Assembly (NCBI GenBank): GCA_035574315.1
Contig: DATLYW010000029.1
Coordinates: forward strand, 62,001-126,000
Source of the DNA: Candidatus Zixiibacteriota bacterium
GTDB taxonomy: Bacteria > Desulfobacterota > Binatia > UBA9968
Length of the DNA: 64,000 bases
Reading direction: 5' to 3'
The position numbers and the translations under genes were made by a program. This document shows, in pieces, positions 9,176 through 20,546 of the stretch. The notes under the pieces are model-generated. The model did not search any database. It was not told where the DNA came from and was given only the letters and a program-made list of their open reading frames with translations. Position 1 is the stretch's first letter. Every line of letters starts with the position of its first letter.

Positions 9176-9769
9176 TCAGCGGCTCATGCGCCGCAGCACT
9201 TCCTTGATCACGTCTTCCAGCGTCTGCCTGCCCGAGTCGATCGCTTCCCGCACGTTCTTTTCGACTTCGCTTTTCTTGTAGCCCAGGTTGACCAGCGCCG
9301 ACACCGCGTCCTGCGCCAGCCGCGAGCCCGAAGCGGCCTGCCCCGCCGCGGGCGACTCGGCCAGAAACGTGGCGAAACGATCGCGCAGCTCGACGATCAT
9401 CCGCTCCGCGAGCTTCTTTCCCACCCCGGGAATCGAGAGCAGCCGCAGCTGATCGCCTTCCCTGACCGCCCGCACCAGCTCGTCGGCCGGAATCCCCGAC
9501 AGGATGTTGATCGCGAGCCTCGGCCCGATCCCGGCCACCTCGTTGAGCATCAGAAACACCTGCTTCTCGACCGGCTCCTGGAAGCCGAACAGCTGGAGCG
9601 CGTCCTCCCGCAGGTGCGTGTGGACGTAGAAACGCACGGTCGCGCCCACCTCGGGAAGCCCGTAAAACACGTTGAGCGGGATGAAAATCTGGTAGCCGAC
9701 TCCGCCGACATCGACGATCACCTCGCCGGGAATCTTGTGCGCCAGGGTACCGTTGATTTGCGCGATCAC
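9176..9769 (-). CDS. ruvA: Holliday junction DNA helicase subunit RuvA
   Basis: The 197-residue product contains the RuvA N-terminal OB fold ([11 protein letters not shown]), two helix-hairpin-helix motifs ([12 protein letters not shown] and [15 protein letters not shown]) and the C-terminal domain III that contacts RuvB ([18 protein letters not shown]). The start is a GTG at 9769, where VIAQINGTL aligns with the family's usual first residues. The frame is open further upstream, but that sequence overlaps ruvC and has no RuvA character. A GGAG lies 13 nt before the GTG. Confidence 0.95.
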   Translation of the reverse strand: MIAQINGTLAHKIPGEVIVDVGGVGYQIFIPLNVFYGLPEVGATVRFYVHTHLREDALQLFGFQEPVEKQVFLMLNEVAGIGPRLAINILSGIPADELVRAVREGDQLRLLSIPGVGKKLAERMIVELRDRFATFLAESPAAGQAASGSRLAQDAVSALVNLGYKKSEVEKNVREAIDSGRQTLEDVIKEVLRRMSR

Positions 9770-9803
9770 GGCAGTTTCGAAGCTCCGAGCGCTCCTTTCT
9801 ACC

Positions 9804-10382
9804 CTAGAACGGCGAGTTGCGCCGGCGGGAAAACGGCGCCGGGCGGCCCACAGCGGCCGGCAGCCGGCTGTGAAACGCGCTGCGGTTGGCGTGGCAGATG
9901 GCGGCGGCGAGCGCGTCCGAGGCATCCTCCGCCATCGTGCCGCGAAGACCGAGCAGGGAGCAGACCATCATCTGCACCTGCTCTTTCGTCGCGCGGCCGT
10001 ATCCGACCACCGCCGCCTTGATCTCCGCCGCCGCGTATTCGTAGACGGAGGCGCCGTGGTGCGCCGCGGCCAGCAGCGCCACGCCGCGCGCCTGTCCGAG
10101 CTTCAAAGCGCTCTGCGCGTTTCGCGCGAAAAACACCCGCTCGAGACTTACCACGGCGGGTCGATAGGCCTCGAAGACCTCCTGGATTCCGCGATAGATC
10201 CGGCCGAGGCGGGCAGCCGGGCCGACCGCTCCATCGGAGGTGATCACTCCGTGGGCGACGTGAACGGCGGAGCTCCCCGCGGCTTCCACCACGCCCCACC
10301 CGGTAACGATCGAGCCCGGGTCGATGCCGAGGATGACCGTGGCAACGGGGTTGCGGGCGACTCGCCGCGGCGCCAAGTTCAT
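9804..10382 (-). CDS. ruvC: Crossover junction endodeoxyribonuclease RuvC
   Basis: RuvC resolves Holliday junctions. The 192-residue product shows the RNase H-fold acidic residues in their usual settings: ILGIDPGSIVTGWG near the N-terminus, LERVFFARNAQSALKLGQARG with the Glu, and DASDALAAAICHA with the Asp near the end. Its ATG at 10382 overlaps the yebC stop by one base (TGATG), supporting translational coupling and this start. The frame is open much further upstream, but that part runs out of frame through yebC. ruvC, ruvA and ruvB are contiguous here. Confidence 0.95.
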   Translation of the reverse strand: MNLAPRRVARNPVATVILGIDPGSIVTGWGVVEAAGSSAVHVAHGVITSDGAVGPAARLGRIYRGIQEVFEAYRPAVVSLERVFFARNAQSALKLGQARGVALLAAAHHGASVYEYAAAEIKAAVVGYGRATKEQVQMMVCSLLGLRGTMAEDASDALAAAICHANRSAFHSRLPAAVGRPAPFSRRRNSPF

Positions 10383-11128
10383 CAGCTCGCTTTTTCGAGG
10401 TATTCGCTGGGTATGTCGAAATTCGCCGCCACGCTCTGGACGTCGTCGTGGTCTTCGAGCTCTTCGGTGAGCTTGAGAATCGATTCCGCGTGCTTCTCGT
10501 CCACCGTCACCACGTTTTTGGGCACCATCGTGACCTGCGCCGTGACCACCGGGATCTTCGCTCGCTCCAGGCTTTCCTTGACCTTCTCGAAGTCCTCGGG
10601 AGCGGTGACGATCTCGAAGACGCCTTCTTCTTCCTTGACGTCCTCGGCGCCGGCATCGAGGACGACCCCCATCAACTGCTCTTCGTCCACCCGGCCCTTG
10701 TCGACCGTGATGACCCCTTTCTTGTCGAACATCCACGAGACGCAGCCGGTTTCGCCGAGATTGCCCCCGTACTTCGCGAACAGCCGCCGGAGCTCCGAGA
10801 CCGTGCGGTTCTTGTTGTCGGTGAGAACCTGAGCCAGGATCGCCACGCCTCCGGGGCCGTAGCCCTCGTACTGCACTTCCTCGTAGGCGACGCCCTCCAG
10901 CTCCCCGGTGCCCTTCTTGATGGCGCGCTCGATGTTCTCGCTGGGCATGCTGTTGGCCCGCGCCGCCATCACCGCGGTCCTGAGCCTCGGATTTGCGCTG
11001 ATGTCTCCCCCGCCCATCCGCGCCGCAACGGTGATCTCCTTGATCAGCTTGGTGAAAAGCTTGCCTTTCCTTGCGTCCTTGGCAGCCTTCTTGTGCTTGA
11101 TCGTGCTCCACTTGGAATGGCCGGACAT
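10382..11128 (-). CDS. yebC: YebC/PmpR family protein (TACO1-like)
   Basis: The 248-residue product starts [14 protein letters not shown], the invariant YebC N-terminus, and continues with [18 protein letters not shown] and [10 protein letters not shown]-like motifs (here [10 protein letters not shown]). YebC proteins are described both as transcriptional regulators and as translation factors that help ribosomes through proline stretches. The ATG at 11128 has an AAGGAG upstream, and a longer in-frame start at 11149 is not needed. It heads the yebC-ruvC-ruvA-ruvB series, an arrangement common in many phyla. Confidence 0.95.
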   Translation of the reverse strand: MSGHSKWSTIKHKKAAKDARKGKLFTKLIKEITVAARMGGGDISANPRLRTAVMAARANSMPSENIERAIKKGTGELEGVAYEEVQYEGYGPGGVAILAQVLTDNKNRTVSELRRLFAKYGGNLGETGCVSWMFDKKGVITVDKGRVDEEQLMGVVLDAGAEDVKEEEGVFEIVTAPEDFEKVKESLERAKIPVVTAQVTMVPKNVVTVDEKHAESILKLTEELEDHDDVQSVAANFDIPSEYLEKAS

Positions 11129-11248
11129 GACACGTGCTCCTTGCGGCAAGGTTAACCTAGCACAAAGAAAATTCTACGTAAACGGTTGTTCACGCCGACA
11201 CGACCGCCCGCCACGGCGCGCGGACCGGGAGAAATTCACCTGCGCGTC

Positions 11249-11277
11249 TTCCTTCGCGCGCGCGGTTTCAGTATAAT
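11249..11277 (+). promoter_or_regulatory. Candidate sigma-70 promoter for rlpA
   Basis: A perfect TATAAT box at 11272-11277 lies 31 bp upstream of the rlpA ATG. The hexamer 17 bp upstream, TTCCTT at 11249-11254, is only a partial -35 match, so the call rests mainly on the -10 box. It sits in the 180-bp divergent spacer between yebC and rlpA. This is among the few A+T-rich spots in the region. Confidence 0.5.
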
Positions 11278-11308
11278 CGGCCCGCCGACGAGGTCGCCGG
11301 CTCGTTTC

Positions 11309-11989
11309 ATGCCCTCATCCAGTTTCTTTTCCCTTCGCCCCGGACTCGGCGCGGCGACCGTCGTACCGGCTCTTGTGCTCGCCGCCTGCTCCGTTCCTCT
11401 CTCGCGGTCGCGGGCGCCCTCCCTGCCGGAAGCACGCCCGACCCAGTCCGGGATCGCCTCGTGGTACGGACCCGGCTTTCATGGACAGCCCACTGCAAGC
11501 GGGGCGATTTACGATCAAAACGACTTGACCGCAGCCCATCAGACCCTGCCGCTCGGAACCCGCGTCATGGTCACGAACCTGACCAACGGCGCGGCGGTCG
11601 AGGTCACGGTCAACGACCGCGGCCCTTTCGCCAAGGGCAGAATCATCGACCTCTCTTACGCCGCGGCGCGATCCATCGGCATGATCGGCCCGGGAACCGC
11701 CCCGGTCCGGATCGAGGTTATCGACGGCGGTCCCGAGGGCGTCCGGGAGATCCGCCAGAGCCTCGATTACACGCTGCAGCTCGGCTCGTTCTCCCGCAGG
11801 GAAAACGCCGAGCAGCTCCGGGACCGGCTGGCGACTGCCTTCCCCGACGTCGCGGTCGTTCCTCTCCGTCTCAAGGACGCCGTTTACTATCGCGTTCGAA
11901 TGGGCACGTTCCCCGACCGCGCGAGCGCCGAGGAGGAAGCGCGCCGCCTGGCGCAGCTCGGTCTACCCGTCGTGATCATGGAAAAATAG
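11309..11989 (+). CDS. rlpA: RlpA-family septal ring lytic transglycosylase, lipoprotein with SPOR domain
   Basis: RlpA cleaves denuded peptidoglycan strands at the septum. The 226-residue product has a signal peptide ending in a lipobox (LVLAAC), so it should be a lipoprotein. The double-psi beta-barrel follows (GIASWYGPGFHGQPTASG, then TNLTNGAAVEVTVNDRGPF, which carries the catalytic Asp region). A C-terminal SPOR domain (YTLQLGSFSRRENAEQLRDR) follows. The ATG at 11309 gives the signal peptide directly; upstream codons in frame do not. Confidence 0.92.
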   Translation: MPSSSFFSLRPGLGAATVVPALVLAACSVPLSRSRAPSLPEARPTQSGIASWYGPGFHGQPTASGAIYDQNDLTAAHQTLPLGTRVMVTNLTNGAAVEVTVNDRGPFAKGRIIDLSYAAARSIGMIGPGTAPVRIEVIDGGPEGVREIRQSLDYTLQLGSFSRRENAEQLRDRLATAFPDVAVVPLRLKDAVYYRVRMGTFPDRASAEEEARRLAQLGLPVVIMEK

Positions 11990-12015
11990 TGAGAACCGAG
12001 GCCGGCGGAAGAGCG

Positions 12016-13401
12016 ATGCTTCGGCTGGCGGCTCTCCGCCTTTTCGCGTGCTTGTGCTCGATCCTCCCGCTTGCGCTCGGCGGCTGCTCCGCCTCGCGCG
12101 CTCCCGCAGAGCTCGGTCGGGACGAGGCGGCGATCGCGGAGCTGCGCGACCGAATCGTCCGCCTGAGGGGGCTATCGCTGCGCCGGGAGATCGTGGGTCC
12201 CCCGCGGGCGCCGATTCCCGCGCCGCCCGAGCGCGCTTTCGAGCAGGAATACGGCCCGGTGCCGCCGCCCGTGCTCTCTCACGCGTACCGCCGGATCGGG
12301 CTGCTGCCCCGCGGCGGCGACCTCGCCCGGCCGCTGGGCGACTTCGAGCGGCTGCGCAAGATCGCAGCCTACGATCCCGGGGCGGGCGTGCTCCTGCTCT
12401 CCCCGGAAGCGATCCGGCTCGGCCAGGCGGTTGCCGGAGAGGACGTGCGGTCCGCCCTGGCGATTCCTCGCGGGCTCGCCCTTGCGCACGCTCTTCAGGA
12501 GCAGCGGTTTCGCTGGCAGGACCGTCTCCGCGTCATCTTCCTCGAGGACCGCAAGCTCGCCCTTCGAGCGGTAGCCGCCGGCAGCGCCGTGCTGACGGCG
12601 CTGGCTGCCGCCGGCCGCGGCGAGACCGCCGACCGATTGCGGGACGCCGGTTTAATCGCCGCCGAGCTCGAGCGGCTCGGCGCCCGGCTTCCCGATCTGC
12701 TGCGCGCAAAGCTGGTCTTTCCGATTCGCGAGGGTACCCGGTTTGTCTCCTGGGCCTATGCGGCGCGCGGCTGGAGCGGCGTCGACGCGCTGTTCGAGCG
12801 CCCACCGCTGTCCACCGCCCAGGTGCTGCACCCCGAGCGGTATTTCATCCGGCGGCAGGATCCGCTGCGCCTGGTTCCTTCGGGCCTCGCCAGACGGATG
12901 GGGCAAAGCGCTGCGGTCGACCAGACGATCGGCGAAGCGCTGCTCCGCGTGCCGCTCCGAAGCGCGCTCCCGGCTGCCGAGGCTCTCGAAATCGCGTCGC
13001 GCTGGAGAGGTGATACCCTCCGAGTTTACGGGCACGGCCCCGAGGCCGTCACCGCCTGGTTCACGGCGTGGTCGGATGCAGAGGCCGCTCGGGCCTTCGA
13101 GCGGGCCTACCGGCGATCCCTGGAGGAGTCGCGCGGGCTGTGGTTTACGGGAGACGCCGACACCCAGCGCGCCGCGGCCGGCGGCGGGCGCTCGGCGATC
13201 CTTCGCCGCAAGGGTGCAATCGTCCTCCTGCTCGACGGCGCGCCGGAGCGCGAAGCGGACGAGTTGAGCGCCGATGCCCTGCGCGACCTGGAAATCCTCC
13301 AGGAGCCGTTCCCGCCGGAGTTCGACCTCGCACGGCCGGCGCTCAGCCGTTCTCCAGAAGCCGGTAGCGCGCCCCGTCCCGGCCGACGCGGCCTTCGCTG
13401 A
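12016..13401 (+). CDS. Hypothetical lipoprotein, unrecognised family
   Basis: The 461-residue product begins with a clear lipoprotein signal (LPLALGGC at about residues 19-26). The rest has no motif that I can assign. It is Arg/Ala/Leu-rich and mostly helical, with a moderately conserved-looking segment YFIRRQDPLRLVPSGLARRMG and several Trp residues in its C-terminal half (RWRGDTLRVYGHGPEAV, WFTAWSDAEAARAFE). It lies 26 bp after rlpA in the same direction, so an envelope function in the same transcript is plausible. Its last 59 bp overlap tail-to-tail with the MBL gene, so the true 3' end deserves care. Confidence 0.65.
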   Translation: MLRLAALRLFACLCSILPLALGGCSASRAPAELGRDEAAIAELRDRIVRLRGLSLRREIVGPPRAPIPAPPERAFEQEYGPVPPPVLSHAYRRIGLLPRGGDLARPLGDFERLRKIAAYDPGAGVLLLSPEAIRLGQAVAGEDVRSALAIPRGLALAHALQEQRFRWQDRLRVIFLEDRKLALRAVAAGSAVLTALAAAGRGETADRLRDAGLIAAELERLGARLPDLLRAKLVFPIREGTRFVSWAYAARGWSGVDALFERPPLSTAQVLHPERYFIRRQDPLRLVPSGLARRMGQSAAVDQTIGEALLRVPLRSALPAAEALEIASRWRGDTLRVYGHGPEAVTAWFTAWSDAEAARAFERAYRRSLEESRGLWFTGDADTQRAAAGGGRSAILRRKGAIVLLLDGAPEREADELSADALRDLEILQEPFPPEFDLARPALSRSPEAGSAPRPGRRGLR

Positions 13402-14209
13402 TCAGCTTGATCAGGTGAGCCTGGACGGAAAACTCGGCCACGTTTTTGAGCGGCCCGGAAACCTCGACGTAGATCTCCTCCGTGATGGCGCCGATCGTGT
13501 CGTGCCCCGCTCGCAGCGCCTCGATCACCTGCCGCTCGCGCATCATCCGGTGGTCGATGTACTCCCGGATCTTGGCCTCCGGCTTGCCGATCAGCGGCCC
13601 GTGTCCCGGCAGGATCAGGCTGATGGGAATCTCCAGCAGCCGCTCGAGCGAGCGCAGATAGTCCGCCATGTCGCCGTCGGGCGGCCGGATCACGCTGGTG
13701 CCGTAGCCCAGGATGTGATCGCCGCTGAAGAGCACCCGCTCGGAAGTCTCGTAGAAGCAACAGTGACCCGATTCGTGTCCGGGCGTATGCACGACTCTCA
13801 GCTCGCCGCCGCCGAACGCGATGCGATCGCCGTCGTTGTACTGAAAATCTTCCCCTCCCAGATACCCCGCTCGGGAACGATGGATGCCGAGCTTCGCTCC
13901 GGTCCGCTTTCGCAACGCGAGAGCGCCGCCGCAGTGGTCGCTGTGGATGTGCGTGAGCAGGATCTTTTCGATGCGCTTCGCCCCCATCGCTTCGGCCTGC
14001 TCGATGATGCCGTCGAGGTTGGAGTCCGCCGGGAGCGCGACGTCGATCACGATGACCTCGCCGCGGCCGAGGACGTACTGATTCGTCCCCTGCAGCGTCA
14101 TGTAGCCGGGGTTGTTGGCGGTGAAATGGCGGACGTAATCGGGGGAACCCACGGGTAAACCCTCAGCCGCGAGCTGCGGCGGCTTTCCGCCGCCGGGCTT
14201 TCTCGCCAC
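13343..14209 (-). CDS. MBL-fold metallo-hydrolase (LACTB2/glyoxalase II-like)
   Basis: The 288-residue product carries the complete metallo-beta-lactamase motif THIHSDHCGG. Downstream metal-site pieces are HTPGHESGH, FSGDHILGYG and PGHGPLIG. The C-terminal helical region (REYIDHRMMRERQVIEAL) is of the kind seen in LACTB2-like hydrolases, which act on thioesters or RNA; the substrate cannot be read from sequence. It is the last gene before the convergent lipoprotein gene and starts 13 bp after the aconitase stop, so it is probably co-transcribed with it. Confidence 0.88.
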   Translation of the reverse strand: MARKPGGGKPPQLAAEGLPVGSPDYVRHFTANNPGYMTLQGTNQYVLGRGEVIVIDVALPADSNLDGIIEQAEAMGAKRIEKILLTHIHSDHCGGALALRKRTGAKLGIHRSRAGYLGGEDFQYNDGDRIAFGGGELRVVHTPGHESGHCCFYETSERVLFSGDHILGYGTSVIRPPDGDMADYLRSLERLLEIPISLILPGHGPLIGKPEAKIREYIDHRMMRERQVIEALRAGHDTIGAITEEIYVEVSGPLKNVAEFSVQAHLIKLISEGRVGRDGARYRLLENG

Positions 14210-14222
14210 GGCGCCGCGCGGA

Positions 14223-16916
<2,694 letters not shown>

Positions 16917-17417
16917 GGCCGTCTCCCTTGATGATTTTCGGTGCCCTTTCTTTGTAGCGGGGGTACCCCGATAAAGCAAGCTGAAGCGTCGGCGCAGACG
17001 CCTCCGCGAAGAGGCCTTCGGGCGCTCCGGCGCGCCCTGCGGCCGTACGGCCGCGGCGCGGACGAAGAGCGTCATGCCGCGGGCGTCGGCGACCTCCACC
17101 TCGGCGCCGCGCGCGATCGGCCGCTCGGCGCATGCCCGCCACAGCTCGCCCCGGACGCGAACGTAGCCCTCGGGCGCGAGATCGGTCGCGACGGTCCCCT
17201 TCGCGCCGACGAGAGCTTTCGAGCCGTGGTCGCGGGCGGCCTCGTAGGCGACCTTCAACCGCGGATAGAGCAGCAGGTCCTTCAAGAACCAGATGAGAAA
17301 TCCGGCGCCGGCCAGCTCGCGCGACAAGATCTCCCAATGCCACAACGCCGTCGCGACACCCGCAGCGGCGATCCACCCGGGCAATTGAAACACCAGGTAC
17401 TTGAGCCAGGTCGGCAC
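16917..17417 (-). CDS. NfeD-like membrane/OB-fold segment, in frame with acnA and without its own stop
   Basis: This 167-codon stretch starts at ATG 17417. Two membrane helices (about 11-28 and 36-52) precede an NfeD-type OB domain ([26 protein letters not shown], then [19 protein letters not shown]). NfeD proteins are normally stand-alone partners of SPFH/stomatin proteins, and none is next door. After the OB domain a 45-residue Arg-rich tail leads straight into the aconitase Met. Either this is a small gene that has lost its stop, or read-through yields a membrane-anchored aconitase, or a sequencing error hides a stop. Domain identity is fairly sure; the gene boundary is not. Confidence 0.6.
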
Positions 17418-17686
17418 GGCGCGGGCGGAAGGACGCGAACGTCACCGTTCGCGAAGGAGCTCGAAAATCACCCGAAAAAAGCTCCCGGCTTCTGGCTTCT
17501 CTACGGGACTTTCCTCGAACCGGAAACCGGAAACGATCGTTACCGTCTTTTCCGGCCGCTCGATCGCTTCTCCCCCATCGCGAGGGAAACGCCGTCACGA
17601 ATGCGCGTCACCGGCGGGCCGGCTCCCTGCGGCTCATTCCCGAACCGTTGTCGGCCACTACGAGCGCCCGGCCGTTTCGAGCCGGC
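17418..17686. other. Spacer with degenerate GGAAACCGGAAAC-type repeat words
   Basis: This 269-bp stretch holds no gene that I can support. It contains CCGGAAACCGGAAAC near 17519-17533, the same word family found in the spacers near 30735, 38745, 54822, 56650 and 61095. No promoter or hairpin stands out. Confidence 0.4.
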
Positions 17687-18949
17687 TCAATCGAGCCGCT
17701 CGAGCGCGGCGGCCAGATCGCGGATAAGGTCGTCCGCGTCCTCGATCCCGACGGAGTAACGGATGAGGTTGTCCTTGATTCCGACCATCAGGCGCTCTTC
17801 GGTGGTGAGCTCGTAGAAGCTCATCAGGGCGGGTTGCTCGATCAGGCTCTCGACGCCTCCCAGGGAAGGGGCGATCTGCGGGATGCGGCATGCGTCGACC
17901 ACCCGGGAGGTCGCCTCGAGGTCGCCGGCGACCTCGAAAGAGACCACGCCGCCGAAGCCGCGCATCTGCCGCCGCGCGACCTCATGGTGCGGGTGCGAGC
18001 GCAGGCCCGCGTAGTGCACCGCGGTCACTTTCGGATGGCCCGCGAGGAACTCCGCGAGGGCCTGGGCGTTGGCGTTCTGCCGCGCCATGCGCAGCGCGAA
18101 CGTCTTGAGCCCCCGGACCAGCAGGTACGCGGCGAGCGGATCCAGGATCGCACCGGTGACCGCCTGGAGCGAGCGGATCCCGTCCACCAGATCCGCCGCC
18201 CCGAGCACCGCGCCTGCGAGCAGGTCGTTGTGGCCGCCGAGATATTTGGTGGCCGAGTGGAGCACGATGTCGATCCCGAACTCCAGCGGGCGCTGATTGA
18301 AGGGGGTGGCGAACGTGGCGTCGATCAGGGTCTTCACCCTGTGCCTGCGCCCGATCTCGGCGAAGCGCTCGAGGTCGACGATGCGATTGTAGGGGTTGGT
18401 CGGCGACTCGCTGATGAGCACCCGCGTGGTCGGGCGGATGGCCTCCTCCATCGCCTGATAGTCGCCGGCGGGCACCACGGAGACCTCGATCCCGTAGCGG
18501 TGCAGGACCTGGGTGAGGAATTGCCGCGTGCGGCGGTACGAGTCGTCGGTGACCACGACGTGCGAACCGTGGGAGAGGACGCCGTACAGGGTCGTGGTGA
18601 CCGCCGCCATGCCGCTGGAAAAGAGCAGGCAGTCCTCCGCTCCTTCCAGGGCGGCGAGCTTCTGCTCGGCGACGCGCTGCGTCGGGTTCCCGTAGCGGCC
18701 GTATTCCTCCCGCTCGATCCGGCGCTGGAAATGGTCGTGCAGCTCGCGCGTATCGGCGAACGTGTAGGTCGCCGTCTGCACGATCGGCGTCGCCAGCGAG
18801 TTTCCGAGCTTCGGGCGAGGCTCCCCCCCATGGACCGCGATGGTGCTGAAGCCGAGCTTGCGCAGGTCGGGAAGGGAGCCCGTTCGGGCGCAGCTCCCGC
18901 GGGCCGTGTCCCCGGACGAGGTCCTGTTCTTGTCGTTCGGCGATCCCAT
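17687..18949 (-). CDS. metB: Cystathionine gamma-synthase / Cys-Met PLP family enzyme
   Basis: The 420-residue type I-fold PLP enzyme uses O-acylhomoserine or cystathionine-type substrates. Family motifs include the N-terminal LATPIVQTATYTF, EYGRYGNPTQ, the PLP stacking region FSSGMAAVTTTL and the lysine loop SATKYLGGHNDLLAGAV. The ATG at 18949 overlaps the thrC stop by one base (TGATG), implying coupled translation. Pairing with threonine synthase puts both branches from homoserine, to threonine and to methionine, in one transcript. The exact reaction (gamma-synthase, gamma-lyase or sulfhydrylase) is not certain. Confidence 0.85.
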   Translation of the reverse strand: MGSPNDKNRTSSGDTARGSCARTGSLPDLRKLGFSTIAVHGGEPRPKLGNSLATPIVQTATYTFADTRELHDHFQRRIEREEYGRYGNPTQRVAEQKLAALEGAEDCLLFSSGMAAVTTTLYGVLSHGSHVVVTDDSYRRTRQFLTQVLHRYGIEVSVVPAGDYQAMEEAIRPTTRVLISESPTNPYNRIVDLERFAEIGRRHRVKTLIDATFATPFNQRPLEFGIDIVLHSATKYLGGHNDLLAGAVLGAADLVDGIRSLQAVTGAILDPLAAYLLVRGLKTFALRMARQNANAQALAEFLAGHPKVTAVHYAGLRSHPHHEVARRQMRGFGGVVSFEVAGDLEATSRVVDACRIPQIAPSLGGVESLIEQPALMSFYELTTEERLMVGIKDNLIRYSVGIEDADDLIRDLAAALERLD

Positions 18950-20295
18950 CAGCCTTCCAGGAGCCGCACGCGCTCCACGTAGCGCGAGATGGCGTCGCCG
19001 ATCTTCTTCGGGTCGGCGCTCACCTCGACCGGGCGGTTGTGCTGCGTCGGATGGATTCCCGGCAGCGTGCCCATGTGATAGGCGATCTTCTGCTCGGTGA
19101 ACTTGAGGCCGTGCGCGGTCGAGATCACCACCACCCGCTCGTGCCCGTGGATGACCTTGCGCTCGACCAGCTTGCGCAGCGCCGCCAGAGCCACTCCCGT
19201 ATGCGGGCAGTTGAACATGCCGGTGCGGTCGGCGCGCGCCGTTTCCTCGGCGAGCTCCTGCTCCGAGGCTTGCTCCACGACCCCGTTGAACCGCTTGAGA
19301 ATCGCGATCGCCTTGCGAACGCTCACGGGGTTGCCGATCTGGATCGCGCTCGCCAGCGTCTTGCGCGCGGTGATGGGCTCGAAGGTCTCGAAGTTCTTCA
19401 GGAACGACAGATAAAAAGGATTGGCGTTCTCCGCCTGAGCCACCCCGATCCGCGGCAGCTTCGAGATCAGCCCCAGGTCGTGCATCATGAGAAAGCCCTT
19501 GCCCACCGCGCTCACGTTGCCGAGGTTGCCGCCCGGCAGGATCACCCAGTCCGGGACCTCCCAATCGAACTGCTGCACGATCTCGATGGCGATCGTCTTC
19601 TGCCCCTCGATGCGCAGGCTGTTCATCGAGTTGGCGAGATAGATGTGCTTTTGCTTGGTGACCTCCTGGACCGCGGCCATGCAGCCGTCGAAATCGGTGT
19701 CGAGCGACAGCACCAGGGCGCCGTTGGCGAGCGGCTGCACGAGCTGCGCGGGCGACACCCGGTCGCGCGGGAGGAAAACCACCGTCGGGATGCCCGCCGC
19801 GGCCCCGTACGCCGCCAGCGCGGCCGAGGTATCGCCGGTCGACGCGCAGGCCACCGCGTCGATCGGCTCGCCGTTGGCGATCATCTGCTTGACCACCGAG
19901 ACGAGGACCGTCATGCCGAGGTCCTTGAACGATCCGGTATGGGAGTTGCCGCACTGCTTGACCCAGAGGTCCTCGAGGTGGAGCTGCCTGCCGTAGCGGT
20001 TCGCCCAGTAGAGGTTCGTGTTTCCCTCGAACGTCGAGACGACGTTCTCGTTGTCGATGAAGGGAACCACCCACTCCTTCTTCGCCCACACGCCCGAGCC
20101 GTAGGGATACTCGTTCTGCCGCAGCCTGTCGTCGAAAAGCTTCATCCAGGCCGACGCCGCCCGGGTCTTCAGCGCCTCCATGTCGTGGCGCACCTCGAGG
20201 AGGTCGCCGCACGACGGGCAGCGGTAGATGACTTCGAGCAGGTTGTACTGCCCCGGGCAGCCCCTGATGCACTGAAACCACGCGTTATAGCTCAT
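18949..20295 (-). CDS. thrC: Threonine synthase
   Basis: The 448-residue fold type II PLP enzyme converts O-phosphohomoserine to threonine. An N-terminal zinc-ribbon-like region (CIRGCPGQY, then [10 protein letters not shown]) precedes the catalytic core with the PLP lysine in [31 protein letters not shown] and the glycine loop [15 protein letters not shown]. Length and motifs are typical of bacterial class I/archaeal-like ThrC. It is upstream of and overlaps metB. A second, shorter threonine-synthase-like gene lies at 59840. Confidence 0.92.
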   Translation of the reverse strand: MSYNAWFQCIRGCPGQYNLLEVIYRCPSCGDLLEVRHDMEALKTRAASAWMKLFDDRLRQNEYPYGSGVWAKKEWVVPFIDNENVVSTFEGNTNLYWANRYGRQLHLEDLWVKQCGNSHTGSFKDLGMTVLVSVVKQMIANGEPIDAVACASTGDTSAALAAYGAAAGIPTVVFLPRDRVSPAQLVQPLANGALVLSLDTDFDGCMAAVQEVTKQKHIYLANSMNSLRIEGQKTIAIEIVQQFDWEVPDWVILPGGNLGNVSAVGKGFLMMHDLGLISKLPRIGVAQAENANPFYLSFLKNFETFEPITARKTLASAIQIGNPVSVRKAIAILKRFNGVVEQASEQELAEETARADRTGMFNCPHTGVALAALRKLVERKVIHGHERVVVISTAHGLKFTEQKIAYHMGTLPGIHPTQHNRPVEVSADPKKIGDAISRYVERVRLLEG

Positions 20296-20434
20296 TGCAC
20301 AACACTTTCTCCGGCCGATAGAGAAAGAGCCTCGAGGGTTGCGATCCCCGGCGAAGCGAGAGGGTCCAGCGCCGTCCAGGCCGGCGATCTACGACGGCCC
20401 GCTTCGACTTACCGGTCACCCAGACATGGCTGCC

Positions 20435-20464
20435 ATAATACCACCCGGTTTGCAAATTTTTCCA
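20435..20464 (-). promoter_or_regulatory. Candidate promoter for thrC-metB
   Basis: On the minus strand TGGAAA (20464-20459) and TATTAT (20440-20435) are separated by 18 bp. The -10 matches consensus at 5 of 6 positions and the -35 at 4 of 6. It would leave a leader of about 130 nt before the thrC ATG at 20295. I see no known riboswitch or leader-peptide attenuator in that leader. Confidence 0.35.
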
Positions 20465-20546
20465 CTCCTTCCCGCGGGGCGCCGCTCGACATCCGGGCCG
20501 GCTTGCAGTAAGGAAGGGCTGAATCTCGATCCGCCGGAGGAAAGCC

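Noticed and set aside
9804-11111. RuvC frame extended upstream to 435 residues
   Set aside because: The upstream half is yebC read out of frame; the TGATG overlap marks the true RuvC start at 10382.
17687-20281. Metabolic PLP frame extended to 864 residues
   Set aside because: The upstream part is thrC in another frame; ATG 18949 overlapping the thrC stop is the natural start.
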